DNA of 18,055 nt from SIG565 sp045647785 (GCA_045647785.1 JAZRMU010000030.1:1-18055); one strand, 5' to 3'; shown: positions 7,956 through 15,963, counted from the stretch's first letter. A program made the numbers and translations. Notes: generated from the sequence alone by a model not told the origin.

Positions 7956-8768
7956 TTGCTTAAGCTATACATAATTTTTTCGGCTGTATGTGCTGCACTT
8001 TCGGCGGCACTCAACCCCCTTGCAGGGCTTAAACTGCTTTTCATAGTACCATTAAGCTTTTTATCAACCTTTATCGGCTTGATAGTTCTGCATTTGCTTA
8101 TCGTTGTGGCAATAATGCTTTTTATTGATAATAAAAAGCCTGCGGGCAACAGCTCTAAATGGTACAGAATGCTCATTCATTTAACCTTGGATTTAATAAT
8201 CCCCCTGCTCGGCGTTAAAATCCACGCAACGGGTGTGGAAAAGGTTCCGACCGACCGCCGTTTTTTGCTAGTGAGCAATCATTTGCACAATATTGACCCC
8301 GCTGTTTTTATGTATATTCTCCCCTCTGCCGAGCTCGGCTTTATAGGTAAAAAGGAGATTTTTGCCGAAAGCAAGTATTTCATTGTACCAAAGGTTATGC
8401 ACGCGCTGCACGGTCTGCCTATCGACCGCGAAAATCCCCGAAACGCAGTTATAACAATTAATGCCGCGGCAGAAAAAATCAAAAGTGATACTGCATCTAT
8501 GGCGATTTTCCCCGAAGGCTATGTCAGCAAAACCGGTGAGCTGCTGCCCTTCCGCAACGGTGCCTTCAAAATCGCTAAAAAGGCGGGCTGCCCGATAGTG
8601 GTTGCCACCCTTAAAAACACAAAACAATTCACAAAAAATATGTTCCGCAGAAAAACCGATATATACCTCGATATTTTAGATGTTATAGATGCATCTTCCG
8701 TTGAAGCAAGCTCCACCACAGAGCTCGGTGAGAGAGTGCATTTAACAATGGAAAACAATCTTAAATAG
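7956..8768 (+). CDS. plsC: PlsC-type 1-acyl-sn-glycerol-3-phosphate acyltransferase
   Basis: Lysophospholipid acyltransferase family; expected to transfer an acyl chain to lysophosphatidic acid in phospholipid synthesis at the cytoplasmic membrane. About 270 residues. Seen: two N-terminal hydrophobic segments (about 1-20 and 25-58), acyltransferase motif I HLHNID (109-114, HX4D), motif II GLPIDR (153-158), motif III FPEG (185-188), and motif-IV-like CPIVVATLKN. All catalytic elements are intact. I choose TTG at 7956 because GGCGGTGA (7943-7950) sits 5 nt upstream. The frame is open to another TTG at 7941, but that one has no ribosome site and would place the Shine-Dalgarno inside the gene. 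The exact substrate (LPA or other lysolipid) cannot be told. It ends at a terminator at 8774-8805. Confidence 0.9.
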   Translation: MLKLYIIFSAVCAALSAALNPLAGLKLLFIVPLSFLSTFIGLIVLHLLIVVAIMLFIDNKKPAGNSSKWYRMLIHLTLDLIIPLLGVKIHATGVEKVPTDRRFLLVSNHLHNIDPAVFMYILPSAELGFIGKKEIFAESKYFIVPKVMHALHGLPIDRENPRNAVITINAAAEKIKSDTASMAIFPEGYVSKTGELLPFRNGAFKIAKKAGCPIVVATLKNTKQFTKNMFRRKTDIYLDILDVIDASSVEASSTTELGERVHLTMENNLK

Positions 8769-8773
8769 TTTTA

Positions 8774-8805
8774 AAAAATCCCAAGCCACAGGGCTCGGGA
8801 TTTTT
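8774..8805 (+). terminator. Intrinsic terminator after plsC
   Basis: Stem ATCCC-A-AGCC / GGCT-C-GGGAT with one mismatch, extended by flanking A and T runs, loop ACAG, followed by TTTTTCTTTTT. It separates the acyltransferase from the ATP synthase operon. Confidence 0.88.
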
Positions 8806-8848
8806 CTTTTTGGGAAATGAAAACTTTTTGTTAAATTTAATTCAATCA

Positions 8849-8877
8849 TTGTATTTATGGGGTAATTATGGTAAAAT
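8849..8877 (+). promoter_or_regulatory. Promoter of the ATP synthase operon
   Basis: Extended -10 TGG-TAAAAT (-10 at 8872-8877) with TTGTAT (8849-8854) 17 bp upstream. Start expected near 8884, ~27 nt before the atpI TTG codon. It is the only good candidate between the plsC terminator and atpI. Confidence 0.6.
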
Positions 8878-8910
8878 AAATATATATATTTACTTAAGGG
8901 GGCTGCTGCC

Positions 8911-9294
8911 TTGAAGCTGGATGCTACCGTTGGGCGCGAAACTAAATTTATCGCTTTATTTACTGCTATTTTAAGCCTGCTTATGCAGTCGGTCTTTTTA
9001 ATTATCGGTAAATGGGATTACACCGTTCTACTCGGCAATCTGCTCGGTTTTTTTGCAGGTGTTGTGAACTTTGTTCTGCTTGGTCTTACTGTGCAGAGTG
9101 CGGTAGCGAAACCTGAAGAGGATGCTAAAAAGCTAATTAAGCTGTCCCAGCAGCTACGCCTTTTCGGTATGCTCGGAGTGGCACTTATCGGTTATTTAGT
9201 TCCCATATTTCACACTATTGCGGTTATTATACCGTTTTTGTTCCCGCGCATAGCCATCGCGCTGCGCTCGGCACTTATCAAAGATAACGATTAA
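8911..9294 (+). CDS. atpI: ATP synthase subunit I-like membrane protein
   Basis: Small membrane protein of 127 residues with four hydrophobic segments (about 13-33, 40-60, 85-103, 105-120) separated by a short charged loop (KPEEDAKK at about 67-74). Its place as the first gene directly before atpB is that of AtpI, proposed in other bacteria to help c-ring assembly; the sequence itself is weakly conserved, so the call rests largely on position and topology. Start TTG at 8911 with AAGGGGG (8896-8902) 8 nt upstream. The gap to atpB is 11 nt. Confidence 0.78.
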   Translation: MKLDATVGRETKFIALFTAILSLLMQSVFLIIGKWDYTVLLGNLLGFFAGVVNFVLLGLTVQSAVAKPEEDAKKLIKLSQQLRLFGMLGVALIGYLVPIFHTIAVIIPFLFPRIAIALRSALIKDND

Positions 9295-9305
9295 AGGGGT
9301 GCTGT

Positions 9306-10214
9306 ATGAATAAAACTTCTTTAAAATTTAAAATTGCAGATATTTTTTATCTGTTTATGGCCGTTTTGCCGTTGGCAGTTGGTATTATTCTGCAGCTGCT
9401 TACAAAGCCTCAAAGCGAGGGTGTTAATATTTCGGGAGCGCGAATTTTCTTCACCCTACCCACACCCATTCAACCCTTCCCCGTTACCGAATCTCAGATA
9501 AATTCGGCTCTTGTGCTCATAAGCATAACCTTTGTTTGCCTTTATTTCACACATGGGCTAAAGGAGAAAATCGAGCTCAAGCGCCAGCATTTTGCAGAGC
9601 TTGCGGTTATGAAGGTTGATGAGCTTGTGGGAGAAAATATGGGCGAATATTTTAAGGGCTTCTCCCCTTTCATCATTGCCATTATGGCGCTTTCCGCTTT
9701 TTCAAGCCTGCTCAGCCTTTTGGGGCTGTACCCGCCCACATCGGATATAAATATTGTTGGCGGCTGGGCAATACTTGTTTTTATTCTTATCACCTATTAC
9801 AAAATGAAGTGCGGTCCGCTTTACTATTTAAAGGGCTTCACAGAACCTGTGGCACTGCTCGCCCCCATTAACTTTATAAGCGAATTCGCAACCCCCATTT
9901 CTATGGCCTTCCGTCATTACGGAAATGTGCTTTCGGGCTCGGTAATTTCGGTGCTGCTAGGCACAGCCCTTGCAGGACTTTCGGCAAAGCTGCTCGGTTG
10001 GCTTCCGGGCTTCTTATCTAATATCCCGCTGTTTCAAATTGGTATACCCGCTGTGCTTTCGGCATATTTCGATGTTTTCAGCGGTCTTTTGCAGGCGTTC
10101 ATTTTCGCCATGCTCACTATGATGTATGTATCGGGCGGCTTCCCTGCCGATGAATACGAAAAAAGAAAGCTCAAAAGAGCTCAAAAAAAGGTAAAAAAAG
10201 CCAATAAGGCTTAA
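9306..10214 (+). CDS. atpB: F-type ATP synthase subunit a
   Basis: Membrane stator subunit that forms the ion half-channels against the c-ring. 302 residues, somewhat longer than E. coli's (271). Seen: several transmembrane segments and the essential arginine, Arg203, in ISMAFRHYGNVLSG (equivalent to E. coli aArg210), followed by the conserved final helices (VLSAYFDVFSGLLQAFIFAMLTMMY). The C-terminus is a lysine-rich tail (EKRKLKRAQKKVKKANKA) unlike the short E. coli end. ATG start with AAAGGGGT (9294-9301) 4-5 nt upstream. Confidence 0.95.
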   Translation: MNKTSLKFKIADIFYLFMAVLPLAVGIILQLLTKPQSEGVNISGARIFFTLPTPIQPFPVTESQINSALVLISITFVCLYFTHGLKEKIELKRQHFAELAVMKVDELVGENMGEYFKGFSPFIIAIMALSAFSSLLSLLGLYPPTSDINIVGGWAILVFILITYYKMKCGPLYYLKGFTEPVALLAPINFISEFATPISMAFRHYGNVLSGSVISVLLGTALAGLSAKLLGWLPGFLSNIPLFQIGIPAVLSAYFDVFSGLLQAFIFAMLTMMYVSGGFPADEYEKRKLKRAQKKVKKANKA

Positions 10215-10239
10215 AATATATTTTTTGGAGGAAACAAAA

Positions 10240-10527
10240 ATGGAACTTGCAATTGGTATTATTTTAGGTTGTTGCGCACTCGGTGCAGGTCTTGCTATGA
10301 TAGCAGGTATCGGCCCCGGTATAGGTGAAGGTAACGCTGTAGCAAAGGCTTGCGAGGCTATCGGTCGTCAGCCCGAATGCAAGGGCTCGGTAACCACCAC
10401 TATGCTTATGGGCTGCGCTATTGCAGAAACCACCGGTCTCTACGCACTTGTTATTGCTATTCTGCTTATCTTCGTTGCACCCAACATGCTTGTTAATATT
10501 CTTGTTAACACTATAAAAGCTCTCTAA
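10240..10527 (+). CDS. atpE: F-type ATP synthase subunit c, two-carboxylate Na+-type motif
   Basis: Rotor ring subunit, 95 residues, two transmembrane helices joined by the polar loop GRQPE (42-46). The second helix carries the ion-binding Glu63 in AIAETTGLYA, with Thr64 and Tyr68 matching the Ser66 and Tyr70 positions of the Na+-binding Ilyobacter tartaricus subunit. The first helix reads GIGPGIGEGNA, placing Glu30 where that subunit has Gln32. The pair Glu30/Glu63 is the two-carboxylate Na+ motif described for Fusobacterium nucleatum. I therefore infer Na+ coupling. Start is ATG 10240, with GGAGGA (10227-10232) 7 nt upstream, the strongest ribosome site in the operon and fitting for the most abundant subunit. 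An in-frame TTG at 10225 would include the ribosome site and is rejected. Confidence 0.96.
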   Translation: MELAIGIILGCCALGAGLAMIAGIGPGIGEGNAVAKACEAIGRQPECKGSVTTTMLMGCAIAETTGLYALVIAILLIFVAPNMLVNILVNTIKAL

Positions 10528-10539
10528 TAGGGGTTTATT

Positions 10540-11049
10540 ATGCAAAGTTTAGATGTTATATCGATAAATTTCTGGCAAATACTCGTATCGCTTTGCAATC
10601 TTGTTATTCTGTTTTTACTAGTTAAAAAGCTGTTTTATAAGCCTGTTAAGAAAATGCTTAACGAGCGCCAGCAGTCAATTGAAAAGCAGTATAGTGATGC
10701 CGAGGCGGCAAAAAATGCCGCCGAGGAAAGCAAGGCAAAATATGAAAACGAGCTATCGCTTGCAAAGCAGCAGGCTGATGGTGTGATTCAGTCTGCCGTG
10801 GTTGCGGCAAGCGCCAGAGAAAAAGAAATTATAGATGCCGCCAGAGAGCGTGCAAAGGGTATAATCCGCAAGGCCGAAAGCGATGCCGAGCTCGAGCTTC
10901 GCAAGGCCGAGGAAAGCATTAAGGCTGAAATTATCGATATCAGCTCTGTGCTCACCGAAAAAATCCTCTCGCGTGAGGTTAATGCCCTTGACCACCAAAG
11001 ACTTATCGATGAATTTATTGACGGTATAGGAGAAAACGGCAATGAATAA
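10540..11049 (+). CDS. atpF: F-type ATP synthase subunit b
   Basis: Peripheral stalk subunit, 169 residues. One N-terminal transmembrane segment (about 9-30, INFWQILVSLCNLVILFLLV) is followed by the usual basic KKLFYKPVKKML and a long alanine/glutamate-rich helix (about 40-145) that forms the dimeric right-handed coiled stalk. Usual length and layout. ATG start with GGGG (10530-10533) 6 nt upstream, 12 nt after atpE. The end overlaps atpH by 8 bp. Confidence 0.95.
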   Translation: MQSLDVISINFWQILVSLCNLVILFLLVKKLFYKPVKKMLNERQQSIEKQYSDAEAAKNAAEESKAKYENELSLAKQQADGVIQSAVVAASAREKEIIDAARERAKGIIRKAESDAELELRKAEESIKAEIIDISSVLTEKILSREVNALDHQRLIDEFIDGIGENGNE

Positions 11050-11566
11050 CCAAAAGGAATATGCTAAAGCGCTGTTCTCTTTGGCTACCGAGCAGCAGGC
11101 AGTTGATGCCTATTCGGCAACGCTTAAAGAAATTGAAGCTTTAATATCCGCCGAGCCGCAATATCTCGAAATGCTTGGCAGTCCCGCACTTAATTTAAGC
11201 GAGCGTTTAGGCTTTATTAGCGAGGCATTCGGCAGCTTTGATGAAATGATTGTTTCTTTTCTGAAGCTGATTTGCGAAAACGGGCATATTAAAGAGCTTC
11301 CGATTTTTATTGCCGAATTTTTTATTTTAAAGCAAGAAAGTGAAAACTCTGTTAAAGCCCTTATTTCCTCGGCAGTTGAACTCGACAGCCAACAAAAAGC
11401 GGCTCTTTGCAAGCGCTTGGGAGGGAAATTTGGAAAAACTGTTATTGCAGAGTATATCGTGGACAGCTCACTTATTGCGGGCATTAAGGTCGAGATTGAC
11501 GGCACTACCATTGACGGCACAGCCGCTAAAAAACTATCATTAGTTAAAGGAGCGATGAACGGATGA
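11042..11566 (+). CDS. atpH: F-type ATP synthase subunit delta
   Basis: Links F1 to the peripheral stalk. 174 residues, usual length. Seen: N-terminal helical domain starting with KEYAKALFSLA, typical of delta, and a C-terminal segment with GGKFGKTVIAEYIVDSSLIAG and I-DGTTIDGTAAKKL close to the family's 'vD.sliGGi.i...iDgS...rL' end. ATG start inside the end of atpF (8-bp overlap) with GGAG (11029-11032) 9 nt upstream; the stop overlaps the atpA start as ATGA. Confidence 0.94.
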   Translation: MNNQKEYAKALFSLATEQQAVDAYSATLKEIEALISAEPQYLEMLGSPALNLSERLGFISEAFGSFDEMIVSFLKLICENGHIKELPIFIAEFFILKQESENSVKALISSAVELDSQQKAALCKRLGGKFGKTVIAEYIVDSSLIAGIKVEIDGTTIDGTAAKKLSLVKGAMNG

Positions 11567-13053
11567 ACAATCCCTCCGAAATCAGTAATATAATCAAACA
11601 GCAGATTAAAAGCTATAACTCGCGCGTTGATATGCTTGAAACCGGCAAGGTAATCCTTGTTGGCGACGGTATTGCGCGTGTTTACGGACTTAAAAACTGT
11701 ATGGCAAACGAGCTTCTCGAATTTGAGGGCGGCAGCTTTGGTGTTGCCCAAAACCTTGAGGAGGAAACCGTATCGGTTGCTATTTTATCGGATAAAAACG
11801 ACATCCGTGAGGGTGTTAGCGTTTCGCGCACGGGCAAGGTTGTATCTGTGCCGGTGGGTGAAGGGCTGCTCGGTCGCGTTGTTAACGCACTCGGCGAGCC
11901 GATAGACGGAAAGGGTCCTATTGAATATGCGGGCACTCGCCCTATCGAATCGGATGCGCCCGGAATTATCGAGCGCCGCAGCGTTAGCGTTCCGCTGCAG
12001 ACGGGAATCAAGGCTATTGACAGTATGATTCCTATCGGTCGCGGACAGCGTGAGCTTATTATAGGCGACCGTCAGACCGGTAAAACAGAAATTGCCATTG
12101 ATACCATTATCAATCAAAAAAACAGCGATGTTATATGTATTTATGTTGCTATAGGACAAAAAAGCACATCGGTTGCAAAGCTTGCAAACGAGCTGCAGAT
12201 TAGCGGTGCTATGGACTATACAATCATTGTTTCGGCTTCCGCCTCGGAGAGTGCACCGCTGCAGTATATTGCGCCATACAGCGGCTGCGCCATGGCAGAA
12301 TATTTCCGTGAACAGGGTCGCGATGTGCTGATTATCTATGATGACCTTAGCAAGCACGCCGTTGCATACCGTGCCCTCTCTCTGCTTATTCGCCGCCCAC
12401 CCGGCCGCGAAGCATACCCCGGCGATGTTTTCTATCTGCATTCTCGCCTACTCGAGCGTGCAGCATGCGTTGACGAGGCGTACGGCGGCGGTTCAATTAC
12501 CGCCCTGCCTATAATTGAAACCCAAGCGGGTGATGTTTCGGCATATATCCCCACAAATGTAATTTCAATTACAGACGGTCAGATTTTCCTTGAAACAGAG
12601 CTTTTCCATTCGGGTATTATGCCCGCTATTAACCCCGGTATTTCGGTTAGCCGTGTTGGCGGCAGCGCACAGCTGAAGGCTATGAAGAAGGTGTCGGGCG
12701 AATTAAAGCTTTTATATTCACAGTACCGCGAGCTGCAGTCCTTTGCACAATTCGGCAGCGACCTTGATGCTGATACAAAGGCTCGCTTGGCGCTTGGCGA
12801 AAGAATCGTTGAGGTGTTAAAGCAGGGCAAAAATGCGCCTGTTCGCGTTGGTTGTCAGGTTGCTATTGTGTATGCAGCCGTTAAGGGCTACCTTGATTCA
12901 ACACCCGTAAAAAAGGTTAAGGATTATGAGGCTCGCCTGTTTGCCGTTCTTGAAAATAAATACGGCGAGTGGCTCTCCCGCGTTGAGGGCGGCGCTTGGG
13001 ATACCGAGGACGAGGAGAATTTGAAATCAATATTAAAAGAGCTTGAGGTGTAG
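11563..13053 (+). CDS. atpA: F-type ATP synthase subunit alpha
   Basis: Non-catalytic nucleotide-binding F1 subunit, 496 residues. Seen: beta-barrel N-domain, Walker A GDRQTGKT at 168-175, Walker B-like VLIIYDDLSKHA at about 255-266, and the arginine finger Arg364 in SVSRVGGSAQ. No gaps or frameshifts. ATG start coupled to atpH by a 4-bp overlap, with AAAGGAG (11546-11552) 10 nt upstream. atpG starts 3 nt after its stop. Confidence 0.98.
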   Translation: MNNPSEISNIIKQQIKSYNSRVDMLETGKVILVGDGIARVYGLKNCMANELLEFEGGSFGVAQNLEEETVSVAILSDKNDIREGVSVSRTGKVVSVPVGEGLLGRVVNALGEPIDGKGPIEYAGTRPIESDAPGIIERRSVSVPLQTGIKAIDSMIPIGRGQRELIIGDRQTGKTEIAIDTIINQKNSDVICIYVAIGQKSTSVAKLANELQISGAMDYTIIVSASASESAPLQYIAPYSGCAMAEYFREQGRDVLIIYDDLSKHAVAYRALSLLIRRPPGREAYPGDVFYLHSRLLERAACVDEAYGGGSITALPIIETQAGDVSAYIPTNVISITDGQIFLETELFHSGIMPAINPGISVSRVGGSAQLKAMKKVSGELKLLYSQYRELQSFAQFGSDLDADTKARLALGERIVEVLKQGKNAPVRVGCQVAIVYAAVKGYLDSTPVKKVKDYEARLFAVLENKYGEWLSRVEGGAWDTEDEENLKSILKELEV

Positions 13054-13056
13054 CTG

Positions 13057-13857
13057 ATGGCAGGAAACACTAAAACGCTCCGCACCCGCATTAAAAGCGT
13101 TAACTCTACGCTTCAGCTCACAAAGGCTATGGGTCTTGTGGCTTCCTCTAAAGTCTATAAGGCTAATTTGGCGCTCAATCGTGCCAGACAGTATTCAGCC
13201 GCATTTGATAGCGCGATAGAACGCCTTATGGGAGACAGCGAGTGTCAAAAAAGTCCTTTTGCGGCGCAGCGGGAAAACGGGCGCACTAAAATTATTATTA
13301 TAGCGGGCGACCGCGGACTTGCAGGTGGCTACAATGCCAATATTTTCCGCTTGGCTGCAACACTTGAGGGTGCTGAATTTATCCCCATAGGAAAACGTGC
13401 CTGCGAAAGATTCGGCAAGCAGATAATATCCTCCGAGCATTTTTCCTTTCACGATGCAAAGGCACTGTCTGATAAGCTCTGCGATGAGTTCGCTGCGGGC
13501 GAATTTGATAAATTAGGTATTCTTTATACCAAGTACCGCTCGGTAATGGTACAGGAGGCTGCTATCAATTGGGTGCTGCCGCTCCAAAAGAGCTGGAGCA
13601 GCGCTGCCGCTACTGTTTACGAGCCGAACGCGGTTACTGTGCTTGAAACGGCTGTTAAGGAATATGTTGCAGGCATTATCGGCGCAGCTATCCGCGAAAG
13701 CTTTGCAAGCGAGGTTGCAGCGCGCAGAGCTGCGATGGATTCAGCCGGCAAGAATGCCAAGCAGATGATCGACGAACTGCAGCTGCAGTATAACAGAGCG
13801 CGTCAGGGCGCTATCACACAGGAAATCACCGAAATTGTTGCGGGCAGCGGCAATTAG
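13057..13857 (+). CDS. atpG: F-type ATP synthase subunit gamma
   Basis: Central rotating shaft, 266 residues, a little shorter than the E. coli protein. Seen: the N-terminal helix with RIKSVNSTLQLTKAMGLVASSKV (family 'RI.Sv.nt.kITkAM.mVaasK'), a middle Rossmann-like domain (DRGLAGGYNANIF at about 86-98), and the C-terminal helix ASEVAARRAAMDSAGKNAKQMI, the conserved gamma end. ATG start with GAGGTG (13044-13049) about 7 nt upstream overlapping the atpA end. Confidence 0.96.
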   Translation: MAGNTKTLRTRIKSVNSTLQLTKAMGLVASSKVYKANLALNRARQYSAAFDSAIERLMGDSECQKSPFAAQRENGRTKIIIIAGDRGLAGGYNANIFRLAATLEGAEFIPIGKRACERFGKQIISSEHFSFHDAKALSDKLCDEFAAGEFDKLGILYTKYRSVMVQEAAINWVLPLQKSWSSAAATVYEPNAVTVLETAVKEYVAGIIGAAIRESFASEVAARRAAMDSAGKNAKQMIDELQLQYNRARQGAITQEITEIVAGSGN

Positions 13858-13879
13858 CGATATAAAAGGAGTGAAATAT

Positions 13880-15271
13880 ATGAGTTCACATATAGGAAAG
13901 GTTATTCAGGTTATGGGACCTGTTGTTGATGTCAGGTTCTCTGAAAACGAGCTTCCCGATATATACAACGCGCTTACTGTGCAGATTGGCGATAAGCAGC
14001 TAACGGTTGAGGTTGCCCAGCATATAGGTAACAACACCGCGCGCTGTATTGCCATGTCCTCGACCGACGGACTGACCAGAGGTGCAAATGTAACCGATAC
14101 CGGCGCACCAATCAGCGTGCCTGTCGGCAAAGAGACACTCGGCAGAATATTCAATGTTTTGGGTGATGCGGTAGATAATATCCCCTCCCCAGAAACCGAG
14201 GAGCGCTGGAATATCCACCGCGCAGCTCCTAAATATGAGGAGCTCGCAACAAGCTCCGAAATCTTTGAAACAGGTATTAAGGTTATCGATCTTATCTGCC
14301 CCTATGCTAAAGGCGGTAAAATCGGACTTTTCGGCGGTGCGGGTGTTGGTAAAACCGTGCTTATAATGGAGCTTATAAACAACATCGCCAAGGAGCACGG
14401 CGGAATTTCGGTATTCAGCGGCGTTGGCGAGCGTACACGTGAAGGCAACGACCTTTATAATGAAATGAAGCAGTCGGGCGTTATTAATAACACAGCCCTC
14501 GTCTACGGACAGATGAACGAGCCGCCCGGAGCGCGTATGCGTGTAGCGCTTTCGGGTCTTACAATGGCTGAATATTTCCGCGATAAAATGGGTCAGGATG
14601 TGCTTTTATTTATCGATAATATTTTCCGCTTCACCCAAGCGGGAAGTGAGGTTTCGGCTCTGCTCGGCCGTATGCCCTCGGCAGTTGGCTATCAGCCTAC
14701 ACTTGCCACCGAAATGGGCGCACTGCAGGAGAGAATCACCTCTACTAAAAAAGGCTCTATCACCTCTATTCAGGCGGTTTATGTGCCGGCAGACGATCTT
14801 ACAGACCCTGCCCCTGCTACCACCTTTGCCCACCTCGACGCCACAACCGTATTAGCCCGAAATATTGCATCTATGGGTATTTACCCCGCGGTTGACCCGC
14901 TTGAGTCCTCAAGCCGAATTTTAACACCCGAGATTGTTGGCGAGGAACACTACACTGTTGCTAAAGAGGTGCAGAGAATTCTGCAAAGATATAACGAGCT
15001 TATGGATATTATCGCCATTATGGGTATGGATGAGCTTTCCGATGAGGATAAGCTGCTTGTTGCCCGCGCGCGTAAAATCCAGCGATTCCTGTCGCAGCCG
15101 TTCGATGTTTCGGAAAAGTTTACAGGCTTTAAGGGTAAATATGTACCGATTTCGGAGACTGTTCGCGGCTTTAAGGAGATTATCGAGGGTAAACACGATA
15201 ATCTGCCCGAATCGGCATTTCTCTTTGTCGGCTCTATTGATGAGGCTGTAGAAAAGGCGGCGAAGGCATAA
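13880..15271 (+). CDS. atpD: F-type ATP synthase subunit beta
   Basis: Catalytic F1 subunit, 463 residues. Seen: N-terminal GKVIQVMGPVVDVRF, Walker A GGAGVGKT at 152-159, GERTREGNDLY at 183-193 with the catalytic glutamate, Walker B VLLFIDN near 241-247, and the DELSDED lever motif at 384-390 (DELSEED in most bacteria). The frame is open back to 13835 inside atpG, but ATG 13880 has AAAGGAG (13865-13871) 8 nt upstream and starts exactly where beta homology starts. The stop overlaps the atpC start by one base (TAATG). Confidence 0.98.
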   Translation: MSSHIGKVIQVMGPVVDVRFSENELPDIYNALTVQIGDKQLTVEVAQHIGNNTARCIAMSSTDGLTRGANVTDTGAPISVPVGKETLGRIFNVLGDAVDNIPSPETEERWNIHRAAPKYEELATSSEIFETGIKVIDLICPYAKGGKIGLFGGAGVGKTVLIMELINNIAKEHGGISVFSGVGERTREGNDLYNEMKQSGVINNTALVYGQMNEPPGARMRVALSGLTMAEYFRDKMGQDVLLFIDNIFRFTQAGSEVSALLGRMPSAVGYQPTLATEMGALQERITSTKKGSITSIQAVYVPADDLTDPAPATTFAHLDATTVLARNIASMGIYPAVDPLESSSRILTPEIVGEEHYTVAKEVQRILQRYNELMDIIAIMGMDELSDEDKLLVARARKIQRFLSQPFDVSEKFTGFKGKYVPISETVRGFKEIIEGKHDNLPESAFLFVGSIDEAVEKAAKA

Positions 15272-15534
15272 TGAACACCTTTAAGCTGATTATTTCCTCG
15301 CCGGACGGCAATATTTTCGATGGTGAGGTTTTCAAATTCGATGTTCGAGGAACCGAGGGCGACCTAGCCGTTATGGCGGGGCATATTCCCTTTGTATCGG
15401 CGGTAGTTCCCTGTAACTGCTCCATTGAGCTTGCAGACGAAACAATTAAAACCGCAAAATGCGAAGGAGGTCTTCTCACCGTTGCCGGAGATACAACCAC
15501 CTTTTTCTCGGGAACATTTAATTTTGATGAATAA
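15271..15534 (+). CDS. atpC: F-type ATP synthase subunit epsilon, beta-sandwich domain only
   Basis: Rotor subunit joining gamma to the c-ring. Only 87 residues: KLIISSPDGNIFDGEV at the start and the ...GTEGDLAVMAGHIPFVSAV... GGLLTVAGDTTTFFSG core give the complete N-terminal beta-sandwich, but the C-terminal helical hairpin (usually residues ~90-135) is absent. That hairpin is the part that inhibits ATP hydrolysis in other bacteria. No other frame downstream encodes anything like it. A stem-loop element starts 5 bp after the stop, so its arrival could have removed the domain, but naturally short epsilon subunits of this size are known in some bacteria (for example Chlorobium, from memory). 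Start ATG is coupled to atpD by TAATG. Confidence 0.93.
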   Translation: MNTFKLIISSPDGNIFDGEVFKFDVRGTEGDLAVMAGHIPFVSAVVPCNCSIELADETIKTAKCEGGLLTVAGDTTTFFSGTFNFDE

Positions 15535-15539
15535 ATTAA

Positions 15540-15926
15540 AGCCCCCTCTTAGAGGCACCCTCCGTAAGGAAGGTGCCTCAGTTATATTCGCCAAAGGCGA
15601 GTTATATTGCTTCGCAGTTATATGATGCTACGCATCGTGATATTGTCCTTCGGACAGTTTTAATGGCGAATATAATATCACGAAAACCGATAGGTTTTCA
15701 TATCACTTTGCGTGATAAGGCAAAATATCACTGTGAGACCTGTCTCACAATATTACTTATTATTCTTATCTTTGAGATAGGTTAATTTTAAAATATGTAA
15801 CTTCGTTACGCACCTTTTGAAAGTGCGTAACCCACTATTACACTTTCAAACCGAAAGTGTCAATTTTTATATAAAAAGAAAGTAGGGAGAACACTTCTTT
15901 ACGAAGTGTCTCCCTATGAGGGGGCT
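15540..15926. repeat. Stem-loop array element with 9-bp terminal inverted repeats (MITE-like)
   Basis: About 387 bp with no credible gene. The ends are AGCCCCCTC (15540-15548) and GAGGGGGCT (15918-15926). Inside are consecutive hairpins: GAGGCACC/GGTGCCTC (15552-15579); CGCC/GGCG; GATGC-TAC-GCATC; TGTCC-TTC-GGACA; GAAAACC/GGTTTTC (15682-15699); TATCAC/GTGATA (15701-15717); TGTGAGAC/GTCTCACA (15732-15749); TATCT/AGATA (15767-15779); GTAAC/GTTAC (15797-15809); ACACTTTC/GAAAGTGT (15840-15860); GGGAGAACACTTC/GAAGTGTCTCCC (15885-15914). Longer pairings enclose some of these: TTATATTCGCC (15582-15592) with GGCGAATATAA (15665-15675), CGTGATATT with AATATCACG, GTTACGCAC with GTGCGTAAC. No target duplication is visible. 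Most likely a non-autonomous repeat found elsewhere in the genome; function unknown. Confidence 0.75.
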
Positions 15927-15963
15927 GTTTATGTATAAAATTTAAACTATAAATAAAAAACAC

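Noticed and set aside
13835..13879. Upstream extension of atpD into atpG
   Set aside because: The strong AAAGGAG at 13865-13871 and the beginning of beta-subunit homology fix the start at 13880.
15425..15625. 66-codon frame that might carry a frameshifted epsilon C-terminal domain
   Set aside because: Its translation has no resemblance to the epsilon helical hairpin, and it runs through the stem-loop element.
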